From MGML01 sp034416335 (GTDB lineage Bacteria > Chloroflexota > Dehalococcoidia > Dehalococcoidales > UBA2162), in assembly GCA_034416335.1 (NCBI GenBank), contig DAOULV010000013.1:40946-104945 (forward strand): a stretch of 64,000 nt of DNA, in the 5' to 3' direction. Numbering within the stretch: the stretch's first letter is position 1; the number at the start of each line of letters is the position of its first letter. This document shows, piece after piece, positions 8,435 to 17,474 of this stretch. Below the pieces are notes generated by a model, which was not told the DNA's origin, searched no databases, and worked only from the letters and a program-made list of their open reading frames with translations. The translations under genes and the position numbers were made by a program.

Positions 8435-10198
8435 ATGGCTTACGATGCTGTGAAAATGCAGGACTGGGAGATATCCGAAGCAGCCGAGGCGAATATGCCG
8501 ACATCGGATGAATGGCGGGTAACACTGGGCCTGGAAAAAGATGAAATTCTTCCGTACGGGAGAATAGCAAAACTGGACTTTTTGAAAATCATCGATCGTC
8601 TGAAGGACAAACCCGACGGCAAATATATCGAAGTGACTGCTATCACTCCTACACCCCTCGGTGAAGGAAAAAGTACCACTTCCTGCGGCTTGATGGAAGG
8701 TATGGGAAAGCGTGGACTGAACGTGGGCGGTGCCCTGCGCCAGCCTTCGGGCGGACCTACCATGAACATCAAGGGCACGGCGGCAGGCGGCGGTAATTCG
8801 CTGCTGATACCGATGACCGAGTTCTCGATGGGGTTGACCGGAGACATCAACGATATTATGAACGCGCATAACCTTGCCATGGTCGCACTGACGGCAAGAA
8901 TGCAGCACGAGAGAAATTATGATGACGAGCGCCTGCAGAAGCTGACAAGGATGGGGCGTCTGGACGTCGATCCTACCAGGGTAGAGATGGGCTGGATTAT
9001 CGATTTCTGCGCCCAGAGCCTGCGAAACATCATTATTGGCCTGGGCGGACGTATGGACGGTTTTACGATGCAGTCCAAGTTTGGAATTGCGGTAAGCTCG
9101 GAACTGATGGCAATGCTGGCGATTGTTACCGACCTTGCCGATCTCAGGGAGAGAATGGATAAGATTACACTTGCCTACGACAAGAAGGGTAATCCTGTGA
9201 CCACCGGAGACCTTGAGGTAGGCGGCGCAATGACGGCCTGGATGCGTAATACCATTAATCCGACTCTGATGTGTACCGCCGAATACCAGCCCTGTCTGGT
9301 ACACGCCGGACCTTTTGCGAATATCGCTGTGGGACAGTCATCGATTATTGCCGACCGGATCGGCCTGAAAATGTTCGATTACCATATAACAGAAAGCGGT
9401 TTTGCGGCGGATATCGGCTTCGAGAAATTCTGGAACGTGAAGTGCCGCTACAGCGGGCTGAAACCTCACGTCTCGGTCCTCACCACCACGGTTCGCGCTC
9501 TTAAGATGCACGGCGGTGGACCCAGGGTCGTTGCCGGACTGAAACTCCCCGAGGAATACACCAAGGAGAATGTCGGTCTGGTCGAAGCCGGACTTGAAAA
9601 TATGCAGCATCTCATCGGCGTAATCAGGAAATCGGGTATCAACCCGGTGGTCTGTATCAACAAGTTCCACACCGATACGCCCGCCGAAGTAGCAATAATC
9701 AAAAAAGCTGCGGAAGCAGCCGGAGCCAGGGTTGCCGAGAGCAGCCACTGGGCTGACGGCGGCGACGGAGCACTGGAACTAGCCGACGCAGTCAAGGAAG
9801 CCTGTGAAGAGGAGAACGAATTCAGATTCCTCTATCCCAACGAGATGAAACTGAGAGACCGCGTCAATATGATTGCCAGGGAAGTGTACGGAGCCGACGG
9901 AGCATCGTGGACACCCGAAGCCGAAGCGAAAGCAAAGAAATTCGAAGCAGACCCGCAGTATGACGAGTACGCGACGATGATGGTCAAGACCCATCTCAGT
10001 CTTTCGCACGACCCGGCTCTCAAGGGTGTGCCCAAGGGATGGACTCTGCCGGTACGAGACGTCCTGATTTATTCGGGCGCCAAATTCCTGTGCCCGGTTG
10101 CCGGTACTATTACACTCATGCCGGGAACCAGTTCCGACCCCGCTCTGAGAAGAGTGGATGTCGATGTTAAAACAGGAAAAGTACAGGGATTATTCTAA
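8435..10198 (+). CDS. fhs: Formate--tetrahydrofolate ligase
   Basis: 587 residues, slightly longer than usual (about 557). It has the P-loop TPTPLGEGKST near residue 75 and family blocks such as LRQPSGGPTMNIKGTAAGGG and FTMQSKFGIAVSSELMA. It joins formate to tetrahydrofolate with ATP, the first folate step of the methyl branch of the Wood-Ljungdahl pathway. The start follows AAGGAGG. It lies between the two CooC-type ATPases; formate must come from a formate dehydrogenase encoded elsewhere. Confidence 0.97.
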   Translation: MAYDAVKMQDWEISEAAEANMPTSDEWRVTLGLEKDEILPYGRIAKLDFLKIIDRLKDKPDGKYIEVTAITPTPLGEGKSTTSCGLMEGMGKRGLNVGGALRQPSGGPTMNIKGTAAGGGNSLLIPMTEFSMGLTGDINDIMNAHNLAMVALTARMQHERNYDDERLQKLTRMGRLDVDPTRVEMGWIIDFCAQSLRNIIIGLGGRMDGFTMQSKFGIAVSSELMAMLAIVTDLADLRERMDKITLAYDKKGNPVTTGDLEVGGAMTAWMRNTINPTLMCTAEYQPCLVHAGPFANIAVGQSSIIADRIGLKMFDYHITESGFAADIGFEKFWNVKCRYSGLKPHVSVLTTTVRALKMHGGGPRVVAGLKLPEEYTKENVGLVEAGLENMQHLIGVIRKSGINPVVCINKFHTDTPAEVAIIKKAAEAAGARVAESSHWADGGDGALELADAVKEACEEENEFRFLYPNEMKLRDRVNMIAREVYGADGASWTPEAEAKAKKFEADPQYDEYATMMVKTHLSLSHDPALKGVPKGWTLPVRDVLIYSGAKFLCPVAGTITLMPGTSSDPALRRVDVDVKTGKVQGLF

Positions 10199-10238
10199 TC
10201 AAGGTATCTACCTATATATATAGTTGGAGGATTAGTAA

Positions 10239-11012
10239 TTGACTTTTTCAATCGCTGTCGCCGGTAAAGGCGGCACCGGTAAGACTTCGCTGTCGAGTCT
10301 TATAATACGCTACCTGGAGAAACAGGAGTCGGGGCCGATTCTGGCTATCGACGCCGATCCCAATGCAAACCTGGCGGACAGCCTGGGGCTTAAAGTTGAC
10401 ATAACTATAGGATCGATTATCGCTTCGTTCAACGGCGACAAGATAAACATTCCGCCCGGAATGACCAAGGAAGCATTCCTTGAAATAAAACTGAACGGAG
10501 CAATTACCGAGAGTAAGGGACTCGACCTGATAACGATGGGCAGGGGTGAAGGCCCCGAGTGTTACTGTTATCCGAACGCACTGCTGAGGAAGTTTGCGGA
10601 CGAACTGTCCGGAAATTACTCGTACGTGGTAATGGACAACGAAGCGGGAATGGAACACATGAGTCGGAGAACCACCCAGAATATTGACGCGTTACTGATT
10701 GTTTCGGACCATTCGGTTAAAGGCGTCCGTACCGTTGCCCGGATTATGGATCTGGCAGAGGAACTGAAGCTGGTTGTCGGCAGACAGATAGTGATTATCA
10801 ACTCGGTACAGGGTGAACTGGCTCCGATGGTTAAAGATGAACTCGCATCGTTTGGTATCGATTCACCCGTGATCATTCCCTACGATGAAGAGATATACAA
10901 ATATGACCTCGAAGCCAGACCTCTTATCGAACTGCCGGACGACTCGAAAGCGGTAACAGCCATAAATGATTTAATGAACGAAATTTTTTCCGCAGGTAAG
11001 GTCGGAGTCTAA
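10239..11012 (+). CDS. CooC-type nickel-insertion ATPase (copy 2)
   Basis: 257 residues starting at TTG with GGAGG eight bases upstream. Same family as the first gene of the operon: GKGGTGKTS (residues 9-17), DADPNANLADSLG, and a nickel-binding Cys-x-Cys (C108, C110 in ECYCYP). The two copies are clearly diverged. I infer that one serves CooS and the other AcsB (AcsF role), but sequence alone does not say which. Confidence 0.85.
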   Translation: MTFSIAVAGKGGTGKTSLSSLIIRYLEKQESGPILAIDADPNANLADSLGLKVDITIGSIIASFNGDKINIPPGMTKEAFLEIKLNGAITESKGLDLITMGRGEGPECYCYPNALLRKFADELSGNYSYVVMDNEAGMEHMSRRTTQNIDALLIVSDHSVKGVRTVARIMDLAEELKLVVGRQIVIINSVQGELAPMVKDELASFGIDSPVIIPYDEEIYKYDLEARPLIELPDDSKAVTAINDLMNEIFSAGKVGV

Positions 11013-11034
11013 ATAAACATAAGGAGACAGGCAC

Positions 11035-11922
11035 ATGACTGCAGAATTGATAAAAGGTGCTCAGGTAGCCAAGCAGATAAGGGAAGAACTGAAGCAGGAA
11101 ATAGCCGAGCTTAAAGAAAAGCATAATGTAGTTCCCGGACTGGTAACGGTACTGGTGGGAGCCGATCCTGCCTCACAGGTATATGTAGGTGCCAAGGAAA
11201 AGACGTCTCAGGAACTTGGTATATACTCGGAGAGGTACGATATCCCGGAGGATACGTCCCAGGAAGAGCTTATGAAGCTCATCGACAAGCTTAACAAAGA
11301 CCCGAAGATAAACGGTATCCTGGTACAGCTTCCCCTGCCGAAACACCTCAATGAAGAAGAGGTCCTTTATGCTATCGACCCGAACAAGGATGTCGACGGC
11401 TTCCACCCGGTGAATGTAGGCAAACTGATGATAGGCGAGCCCAATTATCTTCCCTGTACGCCTGCCGGGATTCAGCAGCTCCTGATACGTTCCGGTACGC
11501 AGATAGAAGGAGCCGAGGTCGTGGTAGTTGGGAGAAGCAACATCGTTGGCAAACCTATCGCCAATATTCTGCTGCAGAAAGCTCCGGGTGCCAATGCAAC
11601 CGTAACGGTCGTACACACTCGGACAAAGGATATGGCATTCCATACCAAGCGTGCCGATATTCTGATAGTAGCCGCCGGTGTGGCTAATTATATTACCGCC
11701 GATATGGTCAAGGAAGGCGCGGTGGTAATCGACGTCGGTGTTAACGAGATAGGAAAGACCGCGGAAGGCAAGAGAATCCTTGCCGGAGACGTCGATTTTG
11801 AAAATGTAAAAGAAAAAGTTAAAGCAATCACTCCGGTCCCTGGTGGCGTGGGACCAATGACCATAACGATGCTAATGATGAACACCGTTAAAGCCGCGAA
11901 ACTGGCTGCCGGAATCGAATAG
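11035..11922 (+). CDS. folD: Bifunctional methylene-THF dehydrogenase/methenyl-THF cyclohydrolase FolD
   Basis: 295 residues with the typical FolD blocks: YVGAKEKTSQELGI (active-site Lys), GILVQLPLPKH, KDVDGFHPVNVGKL, and the NADP-binding GRSNIVGKP. It converts methenyl-THF to methylene-THF and opens the formyl-THF ring, so no separate cyclohydrolase is needed in the methyl branch. An AAGGAG site lies before the ATG, and the gene begins 22 bases after the second CooC copy. Confidence 0.97.
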   Translation: MTAELIKGAQVAKQIREELKQEIAELKEKHNVVPGLVTVLVGADPASQVYVGAKEKTSQELGIYSERYDIPEDTSQEELMKLIDKLNKDPKINGILVQLPLPKHLNEEEVLYAIDPNKDVDGFHPVNVGKLMIGEPNYLPCTPAGIQQLLIRSGTQIEGAEVVVVGRSNIVGKPIANILLQKAPGANATVTVVHTRTKDMAFHTKRADILIVAAGVANYITADMVKEGAVVIDVGVNEIGKTAEGKRILAGDVDFENVKEKVKAITPVPGGVGPMTITMLMMNTVKAAKLAAGIE

Positions 11923-11938
11923 AAAGGAGGAGATTCTC

Positions 11939-12157
11939 ATGGATTATAAAGTCGATAAAGTAAAGGCTCCGGGAAGAGATGAAGTCGAATTGCTGCAGGA
12001 GACCTATGAAGACGGTACCCCGGACGATAACGAACTGGGAAAATGGCGATACAAACTGGGTACCAGAGATAACATGTTGAAATACCTTCAGACCGGCGAG
12101 AGGTACTGGTACAGCGAGGAATGGTACGGGAGTGAGAAAAGGAAGAACCCGGCGTAG
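11939..12157 (+). CDS. Small conserved-looking protein in the Wood-Ljungdahl operon (unknown)
   Basis: 72 residues with a very strong AAAGGAGG ribosome-binding site, 16 bases after folD and 48 before acsD, so it is clearly part of the operon. Sequence is acidic/aromatic at the end (GERYWYSEEWYGSEKR), has no Cys, no membrane segment and no signal peptide. I do not recognise the family. Its position between folD and acsD suggests an accessory role in C1 metabolism, but no function can be assigned. Confidence 0.7.
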   Translation: MDYKVDKVKAPGRDEVELLQETYEDGTPDDNELGKWRYKLGTRDNMLKYLQTGERYWYSEEWYGSEKRKNPA

Positions 12158-12205
12158 ACTCAAAATGAGCCTGGGAAATAGCAGGTTTCTTAAAGGGAGG
12201 TAACA

Positions 12206-13153
12206 ATGGCAGTAGAGATTCCTAAAACCTCATACAGTGGAAAAATAAAGTCGGTAACCCTTGGTAAAGGGGATAAAGCCGTTAACGTAGGCGGAGAGAC
12301 TTCATACCCCTTTTACCTCTATGAAGGCGAAATGCCCAATATCCCCAGAATAGCGATGGAGGTCTGGGACAGCCAGCCCGAAGACTGGGCTGAGGAAGCA
12401 CTGAAGCCTTTCGAAGGTGTTACGGATGACCCTGTTGCCTGGGCAAAGAAATGTATCGACGATTATGGCGCCGAAATGATTGCCCTGCAAATGATAAGTA
12501 CCGATCCTAACGGTATGGACCAGTCCCCTGAAGAAGCCGCGGCGTTAATAAAGAAAGTATCGGACGCGATAGACGTACCCCTGATTGTCTGGGGTGTTGC
12601 CGATCACGATAAAGATACCGAAGTATTGAGGCAGGCGGCCGAACTTGTTCAGGATAAAAGACTGATTATGGGACCCGTGGAGGAAGCGGACCACAAACGC
12701 ATAGGTGCAGCCGCACTTGCTTACAATCATACCGTGATTTCCTCCAGCCCGATAGACATTAATCTTGCCAAACAGTTGAATATACTCCTGGGGAACCTGG
12801 GAGTACCCGACACATCGATTATCGTCGATCCCACCGTCAGCGGTATTGGCTATGGTATCGAGTACTGCTATTCGGTCATGGAAAGAATGAGAATGGCGGG
12901 ATTAACTCAGCAAGACGATAAACTTCAATACCCCATTATCTGTAATGTATCCAAAGAGGTATGGAAGACAAAAGAAGCAAAACAGCCGGAGTCCGAAGAC
13001 CCGACCCTCGGCAACGCCGGGAAGCGGGGAATACTGATGGAAGCAATATCAGCTACCGCACTTTTACTGGCGGGGGCTGATGTTCTTATCATGAGACATC
13101 CGGAAGCAATAAAACTGGTAAAGGAGATGATAACAGAGTTATCAGCCTCATAA
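12206..13153 (+). CDS. acsD: Corrinoid/iron-sulfur protein small subunit (acetyl-CoA decarbonylase/synthase delta)
   Basis: 315 residues with a TIM-barrel pattern (VPLIVWGVADHDKDTEVL, DTSIIVDPTVSGIGYGIEY). With AcsC it forms the CoFeSP that carries the methyl group from methyl-THF to acetyl-CoA synthase; the small subunit helps hold the corrinoid. GGGAGG upstream of the ATG. Directly followed by cooS. Confidence 0.93.
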   Translation: MAVEIPKTSYSGKIKSVTLGKGDKAVNVGGETSYPFYLYEGEMPNIPRIAMEVWDSQPEDWAEEALKPFEGVTDDPVAWAKKCIDDYGAEMIALQMISTDPNGMDQSPEEAAALIKKVSDAIDVPLIVWGVADHDKDTEVLRQAAELVQDKRLIMGPVEEADHKRIGAAALAYNHTVISSSPIDINLAKQLNILLGNLGVPDTSIIVDPTVSGIGYGIEYCYSVMERMRMAGLTQQDDKLQYPIICNVSKEVWKTKEAKQPESEDPTLGNAGKRGILMEAISATALLLAGADVLIMRHPEAIKLVKEMITELSAS

Positions 13154-13177
13154 TTATACTATTGGGAGGTAAGTAGT

Positions 13178-15148
13178 ATGGCAGAGAATGAGGGAAAGAA
13201 GAGCATCGATCAAGCGACTATCGAGATGCTGGAAAAAGCAGCCTCGGATAATGTAACTACCGTATTCGATAGAGCTGAAGCGATGAAACCATGCCCCATC
13301 GGCGCAGACGGCGCGTGCTGTAAAAACTGTGCCATGGGACCCTGCAGGATTCCTCTGGCAAAAAACAAAGATGAGACGCCTGAAGAACACGCGAAAAGAA
13401 CGGGTGTCTGCGGAGCTACTGCGGAGACAATAACGGCACGCAACTTCGCGCGTATGATTGCCGCCGGTTCGGCCGCTCACAGCGATCACGGACGCCGCGT
13501 GGTGGAAGCATTCAAGCTGATGGCCGAAGGCAAAGCAAAGGACTTCGAGATAAAAGACGAACAGAAACTATTGAAACTGGCACTCGATCTCGGAGTTGAA
13601 ATCGGTGAGCGCTCCAACAACGAAATCGCTCTCGATATCGCCAATATCTGCGAGAATGAATTCGGCCGGCAGGACGGCGAGATACTATTCGGCAAACTCG
13701 CACCTATAAAGAGGCAGGAAATCTGGAGAAAACTGGGAGTTTACCCGAGAGGTGTGGACCGTGAGGTTGTCGAACTAATGCACCGCACCCATATGGGTGT
13801 AGACCAGGACTATCAGAACCTTATGCTCCAGGGAGCCAGGGCTGCTCTTGCAGACGGATGGGGCGGCAGCATGATTGCTACCGAACTCCAGGACTGCATG
13901 TTCGGCACACCGGCTCCGGTGTTGAGTGAAATAAACCTGGGTGTTCTCGAAGAGGACAAAGTAAATATAATCATACACGGACACGAACCGGCACTGGCTG
14001 AAATGCTTGCATCGGTAAGCCAGGAACCCGAAATTCTGGAGTATGCGAAGTCGAAAGGAGCCAGCGGCGTCAACCTCGCCGGAATGTGCTGTACGGCCAA
14101 CGAAATCCTGATGCGTCACGGCGTCCCGATAGCCGGTAACTACCTGCAGCAGGAACTGGCAATAATCACCGGTGCGCTGGAAGCCATGGTCGTCGACGTG
14201 CAGTGTATCATGCAGGGGCTGCAGGACGTGGCAACCTGCTTCCACACCAAGCTGATAACGACCGACGAACGCGCCAAGATAACCGGTTCCACGTATATGC
14301 ACTTCGATGAATACAATGCCAGAGAATCCGCGAGAGCCATAATAAAAGCGGCAATAGATAACTTTCCGAATCGCGGTGAAAGCGTAAAAATCCCCGACAT
14401 TAAGACCTCGCTTATTGCAGGATTTTCACACGAGACAATCAACTACCTGCTCGGTGGTCTGTTCAGGGCTTCCTACCGTCCGCTGAACGATAACATCATA
14501 AACGGCAGGATACGGGGACTCGGGGGCGTGGTCGGATGTAACAATGCCCGAACCACTCACGATGGCGCTCATATAGCCATGATAAAAGAGCTGCTGAAGA
14601 ACGACGTCCTGGTACTCTCAACCGGATGCGGAGCGATGGCGGCGGCTAAAGCGGGACTGATGGTGCCGGAAGCTGCCAAAGAGTTCTGCGGACCGGGACT
14701 GGCTGAAGTATGCGAGACCGTGGGAATTCCTCCGGTGCTCCACCTCGGTTCCTGTGTAGACAACAGCCGCATACTGATAGCCGCAACGGCGGTAGTAAAA
14801 GACGGAGGTCTCGGCGACGACATAAGCGACCTCCCGGCTGCCGGAGCAGCGCCGGAATGGATGAGCGAAAAAGCCATTTCAATCGGACAATACTTCGTAT
14901 CCAGCGGTGTTTATACAGTGTTCGGTACCACTTTCCCGACAGGGAACAGTAAAGAATTTACCGATCACTTATTCAACGGTATGGAAGATCTTTACGGCGG
15001 TAAATGGGACTTTGAACCCGATCCGATTAAAGCGGCACAAAAGATGATTGCTCATATCGATAAGAAACGTGCCGAACTTGGAATCGATAAAGCCAGAGAA
15101 AGAGTCCTTTATGACATGGAAATGCGCCGCGAACTGGATAAGGTGTAA
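13178..15148 (+). CDS. cooS: Anaerobic CO dehydrogenase catalytic subunit
   Basis: 656 residues, normal for a homodimeric Ni-Fe CODH. The N-terminal Cys cluster (CPIGADGACCKNC then GPCRI) supplies the D- and B-clusters. Catalytic-region features include HGHEPALAEM, GMCCTANEIL, LSTGCGAMAAAKAG and LHLGSCVDNSR, which contain the C-cluster ligands. It reduces CO2 to CO and channels it to AcsB. Position between acsD and acsB supports a CODH/ACS complex rather than a stand-alone energy-conserving CODH. Confidence 0.97.
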   Translation: MAENEGKKSIDQATIEMLEKAASDNVTTVFDRAEAMKPCPIGADGACCKNCAMGPCRIPLAKNKDETPEEHAKRTGVCGATAETITARNFARMIAAGSAAHSDHGRRVVEAFKLMAEGKAKDFEIKDEQKLLKLALDLGVEIGERSNNEIALDIANICENEFGRQDGEILFGKLAPIKRQEIWRKLGVYPRGVDREVVELMHRTHMGVDQDYQNLMLQGARAALADGWGGSMIATELQDCMFGTPAPVLSEINLGVLEEDKVNIIIHGHEPALAEMLASVSQEPEILEYAKSKGASGVNLAGMCCTANEILMRHGVPIAGNYLQQELAIITGALEAMVVDVQCIMQGLQDVATCFHTKLITTDERAKITGSTYMHFDEYNARESARAIIKAAIDNFPNRGESVKIPDIKTSLIAGFSHETINYLLGGLFRASYRPLNDNIINGRIRGLGGVVGCNNARTTHDGAHIAMIKELLKNDVLVLSTGCGAMAAAKAGLMVPEAAKEFCGPGLAEVCETVGIPPVLHLGSCVDNSRILIAATAVVKDGGLGDDISDLPAAGAAPEWMSEKAISIGQYFVSSGVYTVFGTTFPTGNSKEFTDHLFNGMEDLYGGKWDFEPDPIKAAQKMIAHIDKKRAELGIDKARERVLYDMEMRRELDKV

Positions 15149-15190
15149 TTGTCATGAAAGATATTGAAATAATGGGAGGGCTAAAGAGAG

Positions 15191-17398
15191 ATGTCTAAAA
15201 TCATCGCCTCAGCAGCTATCAGAGGAGCTCACAAGATAGTGGGCGAAGCTGAAAACAAATGGAAAGAAGCAATGGAGAAACACGGGGCAAACGAGCCTGT
15301 CGGTTTCCCCAACACGGCATATTATTTGCCTATAATTTACGGAATGCTCGGCATTCCGATAGAAAAACTCGGTGACATGGAACAGGTCCTGGACAGGTGT
15401 AAATCCATCCTGCCGCCACCGGTAAGAGAGAAGCATCCGCTTCCTTATCTCGGTCCGACCCTTGACGCGGGAATGGTGACCCTGTTTGCCGAGGAACTGA
15501 CAGAAGCCATACGATACCTGGAAGAGCCGAATTTCTACACCAAGACGGAAGATATTACCGATGATAACATCTGGCTGGGAGCCGCCGACGATATCATCCT
15601 CAGGAAGAGAGGTATCGAGTTCGTTGACGGCACAGCGCCCGGCTTTGCGGCTATTCTCGGAGCAGCCCCTACCAGTGAAATCGCCAAGCAGATAGCCGAG
15701 GAACTACAGCAGAAAAACCTTTACGTCTTTATGTGCGGCGAGTACAACGGAAAGAGGTTCTCCGAGCAGCTTATCGAAGCCGGTGTCCAGATAGGATGGC
15801 CCACGAGGCTGGTATCCTTCGGACCCGATACAAGCGCCGCAGTGTTCGCTATGGGTTTTGCCACCAGGGCAGCGATGTCGTTCGGCGGCATCGAACCCGG
15901 TGAGTTCAGAAAAATACTTATTTATAATAAAGACCGCGTTTTCGCGTTCGCCCTGCCGATGGGCTACGTAACCGACGAATGGTACGCCAATGCTGCAGGG
16001 GCAATCAACTGGGGTTTCCCGGTGATTGCGGATACTCCGATTCCGGAGATACTTCCCACGGGAATATGTACCTACGAGCATGTCGTCTCCAACATCCCTC
16101 ACGACGAGCTTGTTGCTAAAGCTGTCGAGGTCAGGGGGCTTAAGGTAGCGGTTGCTGAAGTACCGGTACCGGTTGCCTTCGGCGCTGCTTTCGAGGGTGA
16201 AAGAGTCCGCGGCGAGGATATCTACCTGGAGTGCGGCGGCGGAAGAACCCCGATGGTGGAATGGGTAACCAGTAAGAACATGGATGAGGTAGAAGACGGG
16301 CACGTCGAAGTAATCGGGAAGAATGTCGGAGATATCGAACCCGGTTCCAGACTTCCGATGGCTATCTGCGTTGAAGTAGCCGGCAGGGAAATGCAGGAAG
16401 ACTACGAGCCGATTCTCGAGCGACAGATACACCATCTGCTTAATTATGCCCAGGGCGTGATGCACATCGGACAGCGTGATATTGCCTGGATACGTATAGC
16501 CAAGCAGGCAATTGAGAAAGGTTTCGACCTCTCGCATATCGGTACTATCCTCCACGCCAAGCTTCACCAGGACTTCGGCAGGATTTTCGATAAAATACAG
16601 GTCAAAATCTACACGGATGAAGATAAGGTTAATGAGATAGTAGAAAAAGCCAGGGAAGTCTACAACACCAGAGATGCCAGGATAGAAGGTATGACCGATG
16701 AATCGGTAGATACCTATTATTCCTGTACTCTATGTCAGTCTTTCGCACCCAGCCATGTATGTTCGGTTAGTCCTGAGAGGACCGGTCTTTGTGGCTCATA
16801 CAACTGGATGGACTGTAAAGCATCCTATGAAATTAACCCCACCGGTCCCAACCAGCCGATTCAAAAAGGTGAGATTATCGATCCGGTATTGGGCCAGTGG
16901 AAAGGTGTTAACGAGTTTATTTACCAGGCTTCACGCGGAAAGATAGACCACTACAACTTCTACAGCATAGTCAACGACCCGATGACGACTTGCGGATGCT
17001 GCGAATGTATTGCCGCGGTACTGCCGATGTGTAATGGTGTGATGACAGTCAACCGTGAGTATACCGGCGAAACTCCGTGTGGAATGAAATTCACCACGCT
17101 TGCCGGCACAATCGGCGGCGGACTCAGCACTCCGGGTTTCGTGGGACACGGTAAATACAACACCACGCAGAGGAAATTCATCAGTGGCGACGGCGGACTT
17201 CTTAGAATGGTCTGGATGCCGAAGAGTCTCAAGGAGGAAATCGGCGACAGGATTAACGCCAGAGGTGAAGAACTCGGGTACCCCAATTTGCTGGACATGA
17301 TTGCCGATGAGGAAGTAGGTACCTCCGAGGAAGAGATACTTCCGTTCCTGGAAGAAAAAGGCCATCCGGCTCTGGCTATGGACCCGATACTCGGTTAA
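15191..17398 (+). CDS. acsB: CO-methylating acetyl-CoA synthase
   Basis: 735 residues, the full-length bacterial form that keeps the N-terminal CODH-binding/CO-tunnel domain missing from archaeal CdhC. The A-cluster Cys ligands are visible: CTLC starting at about residue 512 with further Cys in SHVCSVS and GLCGSYNW, and the CGC motif at about 601-603 that holds the distal nickel. It condenses CO, a methyl group from CoFeSP and CoA. GGGAGG precedes the gene; 42 bases separate it from cooS. Confidence 0.97.
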   Translation: MSKIIASAAIRGAHKIVGEAENKWKEAMEKHGANEPVGFPNTAYYLPIIYGMLGIPIEKLGDMEQVLDRCKSILPPPVREKHPLPYLGPTLDAGMVTLFAEELTEAIRYLEEPNFYTKTEDITDDNIWLGAADDIILRKRGIEFVDGTAPGFAAILGAAPTSEIAKQIAEELQQKNLYVFMCGEYNGKRFSEQLIEAGVQIGWPTRLVSFGPDTSAAVFAMGFATRAAMSFGGIEPGEFRKILIYNKDRVFAFALPMGYVTDEWYANAAGAINWGFPVIADTPIPEILPTGICTYEHVVSNIPHDELVAKAVEVRGLKVAVAEVPVPVAFGAAFEGERVRGEDIYLECGGGRTPMVEWVTSKNMDEVEDGHVEVIGKNVGDIEPGSRLPMAICVEVAGREMQEDYEPILERQIHHLLNYAQGVMHIGQRDIAWIRIAKQAIEKGFDLSHIGTILHAKLHQDFGRIFDKIQVKIYTDEDKVNEIVEKAREVYNTRDARIEGMTDESVDTYYSCTLCQSFAPSHVCSVSPERTGLCGSYNWMDCKASYEINPTGPNQPIQKGEIIDPVLGQWKGVNEFIYQASRGKIDHYNFYSIVNDPMTTCGCCECIAAVLPMCNGVMTVNREYTGETPCGMKFTTLAGTIGGGLSTPGFVGHGKYNTTQRKFISGDGGLLRMVWMPKSLKEEIGDRINARGEELGYPNLLDMIADEEVGTSEEEILPFLEEKGHPALAMDPILG

Positions 17399-17474
17399 AG
17401 AAAAGTATTACCGGTGGTGTCGTCAAATACAGACACCACCGGTCCTGAAAATACCTGGGAAGGGAGTAAGATAA

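Noticed and set aside
8420..9304. Long minus-strand frames opposite fhs, cooS, acsB and the hydrogenase genes
   Set aside because: They are antisense to highly conserved enzymes, lack start signals and have no protein-like composition; they are codon-bias artefacts.
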